From Mycobacterium seoulense (GTDB lineage Bacteria > Actinomycetota > Actinomycetes > Mycobacteriales > Mycobacteriaceae): DNA of 64,000 nucleotides. The notes beneath the pieces are model-generated. The model had not been told where the DNA came from and searched no databases. It worked only from the letters and a program-made list of their open reading frames with translations. How positions within the stretch are numbered: position 1 is the first letter of the stretch; each line of letters starts with the position of its first letter. This document shows positions 59,949 through 64,000 of this stretch, piece by piece. The stretch is taken from positions 3,038,001 to 3,102,000 of the forward strand of contig NZ_AP022582.1 in assembly GCF_010731595.1 (NCBI RefSeq). Direction: 5' to 3'. The position numbers and the translations under genes are program-made.

Positions 59949-60033
59949 CCGTCGACCGTAGGGCCGGTATTCCGACGCGCCCGGCGCCGCCACGCGCCTC
60001 TTAGGCAATGTTCAGGCAAATTTTGGGACCGTA

Positions 60034-61176
60034 TTAATCTTCCCCGCGCGCATGCGCACCGGGCCGCCGCACGAATTCGACGATGATCGACGCCATGTCG
60101 TCGATGGCGCGGCGCGGCATGACTTCGAAACCGTGAGTGCTCAGCGTGGGCACGCACAATAGGCCCGCGCGCGGCGTCAGCCCGTTGGCCTTCGAGTGCG
60201 ACGCGTCGGATTCGAAGGCGCCCAGCACGGCCGCCTGTGGCGACAGGCCGAGTTCGGTGGCGATGCCCATCAACCGGTCGGCGACGTCTTTGTCGTAGAC
60301 GCACAGCGCGTCGCTGTAGCCGACGATGGGCCCGCCGCTGACGCTGGTGCCGTACTCGCGCTCGGTGGGGCCGACCTCGAGGGCGAGGGTGAGGGTCCCC
60401 GGCAGCGACCCGCTGGCGTAGGTGCCCCCCACCCCGCCGATCTCCTCGTTGGTGGTGAACACGAAATAGGCGTCGTCGACGGGCCGTTGGCGGCGCTCGC
60501 GCAACAGGCGCGCGGCGCGCAACAGGGCGGTCACCGCGGCGCGGTCGTCGAGGAAGTAGCAACCCAGGTAGTCGCCGACCTCGACCAGCGTCCGCTTGCT
60601 GCGGTCGACGCAGACCCGGGTGCCGGGGCGCACCCCCGCGGCCTCGAGGTCATCGGGGCTGCGACCGGTGAAGACGTAGACGTGGTCCCAGTCCAGCGCG
60701 CGGTCGCCCTGGTCTGGCTTGGTCTGCCAGATCCGCTGGCTCTCCTGGGTGGTGTGTTCGGAGCCGAGGGTGAGCACCGCGGTCAGTGTTTCGCGTTCGC
60801 CGAGCACGGCGACCGGCCCGAGGCCGAAGTTGCCGGGATACATCGTGCCCAGCTGCGTGAGGTGCAGCGTGCCGTCCGGCTCCACCCGTTTCACGAGCAT
60901 GGACAGCTCGTCCAGGTGCGCCATGACCCGCGTCGCGACGCCGGGCTCGGCAGCCGAGGACACCCGGTGCCGGTGCCCGTGCCCGTGACCGGCAGGGGAC
61001 TCGGCGGCGATGTACCCGATGAGGTTGCCGGCGTCGTCGGTCCACATGTCATCGACGAGGGGTTGCAGTTCGCGGGCACACACCGCGCGGACGTCGGCTT
61101 CCTGGCCGCAGGGCCCGTAGGCCCAGAGGAGCTCCTGCAGCAGGCAATCGGTCGCGTCGTCCTCGCGCGTCGCCAT
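60034..61176 (-). CDS. M42-family metallo-aminopeptidase
   Basis: A 380-residue peptidase of the glutamyl-aminopeptidase/endoglucanase M42 group. Metal and catalytic residues: AHLDELSMLV (His, Asp), YFLDDRAAVTALL (bridging Asp), TTNEEIGGVGG (catalytic Glu pair), ALEVGPT and LSTHGFEV (His). A His-rich insert GHGHGHRHR sits before the first metal His (about residues 63-71), unusual for the family. AAAGGA precedes ATG 61176. Probably cytosolic and oligomeric. Confidence 0.88.
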   Translation of the reverse strand: MATREDDATDCLLQELLWAYGPCGQEADVRAVCARELQPLVDDMWTDDAGNLIGYIAAESPAGHGHGHRHRVSSAAEPGVATRVMAHLDELSMLVKRVEPDGTLHLTQLGTMYPGNFGLGPVAVLGERETLTAVLTLGSEHTTQESQRIWQTKPDQGDRALDWDHVYVFTGRSPDDLEAAGVRPGTRVCVDRSKRTLVEVGDYLGCYFLDDRAAVTALLRAARLLRERRQRPVDDAYFVFTTNEEIGGVGGTYASGSLPGTLTLALEVGPTEREYGTSVSGGPIVGYSDALCVYDKDVADRLMGIATELGLSPQAAVLGAFESDASHSKANGLTPRAGLLCVPTLSTHGFEVMPRRAIDDMASIIVEFVRRPGAHARGED

Positions 61177-61260
61177 GCGGTCCTTTCGTTTTGTGGCTCG
61201 TCGAAAGGATCAGTACCCCGCACGTGTGACGGGCAATCGCGGGCACGCTCGGCGCGCCGC

Positions 61261-62481
61261 CTACGCGTATGCGAGCTCCAGTCGTTCCAGGCGCCGCACC
61301 AAGAGACTGGGCAGCCACTTCCCCACCTCGGCGGCCGTGACGTGTGAGGTCCGCTCGAGGAGTTGGCCCAGCACGATGGTTGCCTCCAATCGTGCGAGGG
61401 CCGCCCCGACGCAGAAGTGGATTCCCTTGCCGAAGCTGATATGGCCCTTGGCCGCCGGGCGGTCGAGGCGAAATTCCGCGGGATTGTCGAAATGCGAGGG
61501 GTCGCGATTGGCCGCTCCCCACAACAGAAGCAGCCGCGAACCCGCCGGCAACTCGACGCCGCACAGTTCGGTGTCGTTGACGACGTGCCGGTAGTGCCCC
61601 CGGAAGGGCGGTTCGTAGCGCAGCACCTCTTCCAGAAACGGCCCGAGCAGATCCGGCTGATCGCGCACGTGCCGCTGGATATCCCCGCGCGTCGCCAAAA
61701 CCCAAGCGGCAGAACCGATCAGGGATGCCGTCGATTCACCGCCCGCACTGAACAGGGTGATCATCATCGCGAGCGCCGCCAAATCGTCAAGCTCGCCGGA
61801 GGCACACGCGGCGGCGAGGTCACCCAATAGATTGTCTTGTCGGTCGCCTGCAGCGCGCTGGAACTGTTCGGTGATGTAGCCGCCGAGTTCCATCACTGCG
61901 ACGCCGGCCGCATCCATCTGGTCCTGGGTGACCAACCCTTCGACGACCTGGGTCGCGGAGTAACCCCACCGGATGAGCTTGTCGATGTCGGCGTCGGGAA
62001 CACCGATGATCTTCCCGACGATCATCATCGGCAGCCTGTTGGCCATCGCGCTCATCCACTCGATGCCTCCGCCTCGCGCGCGGGCGTTCCAGATGCCGGC
62101 GGCGGTGTCGGCGATGAAGGGCTGAAACGCGCGGATGCGCTTGGCCGCAAGCTGTGGCAACAGCGCCTTCCGATGCGCGGAATGCGCCGGCTCGTCGGCG
62201 GTCGCCAACACCTGGGTCGGTCCGCCGAGTTCGCCGATGTGGAAGGCGGTGACGGCGCCACCGGGCTGATACATCATGGTCGCGGTGAGGTTCGACGAGA
62301 AGTCGGAACAGCGCGTCACAGCCTCGTTGACCGCTTCCCAACTGCTCACGGCGTAGAAGCCCGAATCGCCGATGCGGTGGACGGGGCCGGCCTCGTGCAT
62401 CCGTTTGTAGAGCGGATGCGGGTTCTGGATGAACTCGTCATCGAATAGCGCCAAGCCGAGGCCGCCAGCGTCCGATGTCAT
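61261..62481 (-). CDS. Cytochrome P450
   Basis: A 406-residue bacterial P450. The haem loop is FGKGIHFCVGAALARLEA, ExxR is EEVLR, and the I-helix reads FSAGGESTAS, with Gly-Glu replacing the usual Thr-side acid pattern AGxDT. Substrate unknown. It is divergent from a TetR gene at 62670, with a 14-bp palindrome between them, so it is likely induced by its substrate through that repressor. Confidence 0.93.
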   Translation of the reverse strand: MTSDAGGLGLALFDDEFIQNPHPLYKRMHEAGPVHRIGDSGFYAVSSWEAVNEAVTRCSDFSSNLTATMMYQPGGAVTAFHIGELGGPTQVLATADEPAHSAHRKALLPQLAAKRIRAFQPFIADTAAGIWNARARGGGIEWMSAMANRLPMMIVGKIIGVPDADIDKLIRWGYSATQVVEGLVTQDQMDAAGVAVMELGGYITEQFQRAAGDRQDNLLGDLAAACASGELDDLAALAMMITLFSAGGESTASLIGSAAWVLATRGDIQRHVRDQPDLLGPFLEEVLRYEPPFRGHYRHVVNDTELCGVELPAGSRLLLLWGAANRDPSHFDNPAEFRLDRPAAKGHISFGKGIHFCVGAALARLEATIVLGQLLERTSHVTAAEVGKWLPSLLVRRLERLELAYA

Positions 62482-62620
62482 GTCTCAACGCTGAACGGCG
62501 AAGGCGCGCAGCGTCAATGGACTGCCCCGAAGTTGCGATCCCGGACCGTCGCGTCGCGACGGCAACGTCTCAGCGGGGGCGACTCACCTGCCCCAATACT
62601 GCAATGTGCCGCGAACTTTG

Positions 62621-62634
62621 TCTCAGAACTGAGA
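62621..62634. promoter_or_regulatory. Candidate TetR operator between P450 and TetR
   Basis: TCTCAG-AA-CTGAGA is a perfect 6-bp inverted repeat with a 2-base centre, lying 36 bp before the TetR start and 140 bp before the P450 start. Its place fits control of both genes. Confidence 0.5.
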
Positions 62635-62669
62635 AGATATTTGTTCAGCGACTCAAGGGGGTGAGGCCC

Positions 62670-63215
62670 GTGGTTCGCGACGACTGGGTCGTCGGTGGCG
62701 ACCGCCGGGCAGCGGCGGCCGATCGCATCTACGCCGCCGCGACCGAACTCGTAGTCCGCGAAGGGCTGGACGCCTTCGACATCGACGCGCTGGCGGCGCG
62801 GATCCACTGCTCGAGAGCCACCATCTACCGCTACGCAGGTGGCAAAGCCCAGATCCGGGACGCGGTGCTGATCCGCCTGTCAGCGGGGATCATCGAAACG
62901 GTCCGGCGTGCCGTGGACGGGCTGACCGGCCCCGAGCGCGTCATCACCGCCGTCACCGTCGCGCTCGAACAGATCAGGTCCGATCCGCTCCGGCGACTGA
63001 TGCTCGGCCCGGGTAGTTCCCCAGATTTGGGCGAGTTGCATTCCTCGCCGGTGCTCAGTCACCTTGCGGCGGAACTCACCGGAATCGCCGACGACCCCGA
63101 GGCGGCACAGTGGATCGTGCGCGTGGTGTTATCCCTGGCCTACTGGCCGCTCGCGAACAGCCGCGTCGAACGAACGGTGTTGCAACGATTCCTGGCTCCC
63201 GGCTTCACCCAATAG
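62670..63215 (+). CDS. TetR-family regulator
   Basis: A 181-residue TetR protein. The HTH region is AADRIYAAATELVVREGLDAF followed by RIHCSRATIYRYAGGK. GTG 62670 is preferred over GTG 62661 because AAGGGG lies 9 bases before it and directly against the other. Divergent from the P450 gene with a shared palindrome, it probably represses that gene and itself. Confidence 0.85.
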   Translation: MVRDDWVVGGDRRAAAADRIYAAATELVVREGLDAFDIDALAARIHCSRATIYRYAGGKAQIRDAVLIRLSAGIIETVRRAVDGLTGPERVITAVTVALEQIRSDPLRRLMLGPGSSPDLGELHSSPVLSHLAAELTGIADDPEAAQWIVRVVLSLAYWPLANSRVERTVLQRFLAPGFTQ

Positions 63216-63246
63216 ATGAATCGAGGCCGTCCGGCGTGCCATCTTG

Positions 63247-63295
63247 TTGACGACCGTCATTGACGATCGTCAACGAGCAAGGGTACGGTGCCTCC
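63247..63295 (+). promoter_or_regulatory. TetR promoter with tandem operators over the minus-35
   Basis: TTGACGATCGTCAA (63260-63273) is a perfect 14-bp palindrome; an imperfect copy TTGACGACCGTCAT lies right beside it (63247-63260). TTGACG at 63260 also serves as minus-35, 18 bp before the minus-10 TACGGT (63284-63289), which is 6 bases before ATG 63296. A repressor bound here would block polymerase; the message is probably leaderless. Confidence 0.65.
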
Positions 63296-63904
63296 ATGCG
63301 GTCGCTTCGCACTCCCTCCGCGGCCCAGGCGACGGTCGGGGGCGTTCGAGAGACCCGGCGACTCGAAACCCGGGCCCGGCTATTCGACGCCGCGTTGGCC
63401 GAAATCGGGCAGCGCGGCGTGGCCGCGGCCGACGTGAGTGCCATCGCCGCGGCCGCGGGCGTGGTGCGGGGAACGTTCTATTTCCACTTCCCGACCAAGG
63501 AGCATGTTCTCGTCGAGTTGGAGCGCAACGAGGAGACTCGGATCATCAGCCAACTCGGCGACGCCCAGGGCGATCTCGTGTCGGTCCTCTCGCAGCTCGT
63601 CGCTCATGTGCTCGATGCCGAACGTCGTTTGGGCGAAGCGGTTTTCCGCGACATGCTGGGTCTGCACTTCTCCTCGTCTCGTCCGGTCGAAGACGAGTTG
63701 GCGCAACACCCGCTCGCGGAGTTCTTGGTCGGGGTGATCGGCCGGGCGCAATCCGCCGGGCAGGTCTCCTCGGATGTAGACGCGGCGGAACTCGGGGTCT
63801 TTTTTCTCACCGGGCTCTTCGCGCTCCTGGCCACCGGGACACACGATGCCGCGCTGTTAAGTCGTTACGTGACAACGATCGTCAAGGGGATGGAGAAGCG
63901 ATGA
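63296..63904 (+). CDS. TetR-family regulator
   Basis: A 202-residue TetR protein: ETRRLETRARLFDAALAEIG then AAAGVVRGTFYFHFPTKEHVLVEL as HTH. ATG 63296 is set by the promoter 6 bases upstream; the frame is open to 63260 but that would run through the operator. Its TGA overlaps the next gene's ATG (ATGA), so it is the first gene of an operon that continues past the window and that it probably autoregulates. Confidence 0.9.
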   Translation: MRSLRTPSAAQATVGGVRETRRLETRARLFDAALAEIGQRGVAAADVSAIAAAAGVVRGTFYFHFPTKEHVLVELERNEETRIISQLGDAQGDLVSVLSQLVAHVLDAERRLGEAVFRDMLGLHFSSSRPVEDELAQHPLAEFLVGVIGRAQSAGQVSSDVDAAELGVFFLTGLFALLATGTHDAALLSRYVTTIVKGMEKR

Positions 63905-64000
63905 ACAACACGAGCATCGAGGGGTACCGGGATTTCCTGGCCCGGCGTGACGGCGAAGCCGACCTGCTCAACAGGCGATTGGCGAATCGCGAGCGGTTCT
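63901..64000 (+). CDS. Start of a gene, product unknown (truncated by window)
   Basis: ATG 63901 overlaps the TetR stop (ATGA) and the frame is open to the window end, giving 33 residues beginning MNNTSIEGYRDFLARRDGE. Too little to assign a family. Translational coupling to the TetR gene suggests it is the regulated partner. Confidence 0.6.
   Translation, partial: MNNTSIEGYRDFLARRDGEADLLNRRLANRERF

Overview
This window is chromosomal DNA of a high-GC actinobacterium, almost certainly a Mycobacterium and probably a slow grower. The evidence is a PPE gene, RpfB, a Rv0998-type cAMP-dependent lysine acetyltransferase, a Pmt protein mannosyltransferase, leaderless GTG starts and the gene order. 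From about 5.2 to 14.1 kb (rplY, pth, pks16, ispE, ksgA, rpfB, tatD, metG) and from about 46.5 to 55.5 kb (pabB, rsmI, pmt, arcA, alkB, lipoproteins, patA) the order follows, in inverted orientation, the M. tuberculosis Rv1015c to Rv0998 segment as I recall it. I cannot name the species from sequence alone.

The standout is the block between metG and pabB (about 14.2 to 44.1 kb). It looks like a Wzx/Wzy-type exopolysaccharide island, unusual for a mycobacterium. Its plus-strand half (20.3 to 27.2 kb) has a cupin sugar epimerase-like protein, a WbaP/CpsE-type initiating sugar-phosphate transferase, a Wzx-type flippase, two glycosyltransferases and an SDR sugar-nucleotide enzyme. The middle holds UDP-glucose dehydrogenase and UDP-glucuronate decarboxylase (a UDP-xylose supply) and a TylF-like methyltransferase. 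The minus-strand half (37.3 to 30.5 kb) is a tightly overlapping run: Wzc-like co-polymerase, Wzy-like polymerase, glycosyltransferase, aldo/keto reductase, GMC oxidoreductase. Around it lie a PAS protein, a BcsB-like exported protein, two TetR regulators of the gamma-butyrolactone-receptor type, a lone PPE gene, an FkbM methyltransferase, a GAF-GGDEF-EAL c-di-GMP enzyme (DcpA type) and two paralogous lipoproteins with a glycosidase-like (DUF4832-type) region. I infer initiation by WbaP, repeat-unit assembly by the glycosyltransferases, export by Wzx, polymerisation by Wzy, length control by the degenerate Wzc, and processing by the lipoproteins and the BcsB-like protein.

The left end (1 to 5 kb) has a truncated adenylate cyclase/ATPase regulator, a P450 and an SDR. 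After the island come a flavin oxidoreductase with an ECF41-type sigma factor, then the conserved housekeeping block. That block includes an alkB gene broken by a frameshift and a DUF559-type gene framed by palindromic repeats. From 55.7 to 58.7 kb there is a second sugar locus (a WecG-type transferase plus hddA-gmhA-gmhB for D,D-heptose). The right end holds a methyltransferase, an M42 peptidase, a P450 with a divergent TetR, another TetR with a clear operator, and the start of one more gene. I saw no tRNA, rRNA, CRISPR array, transposase or integrase.
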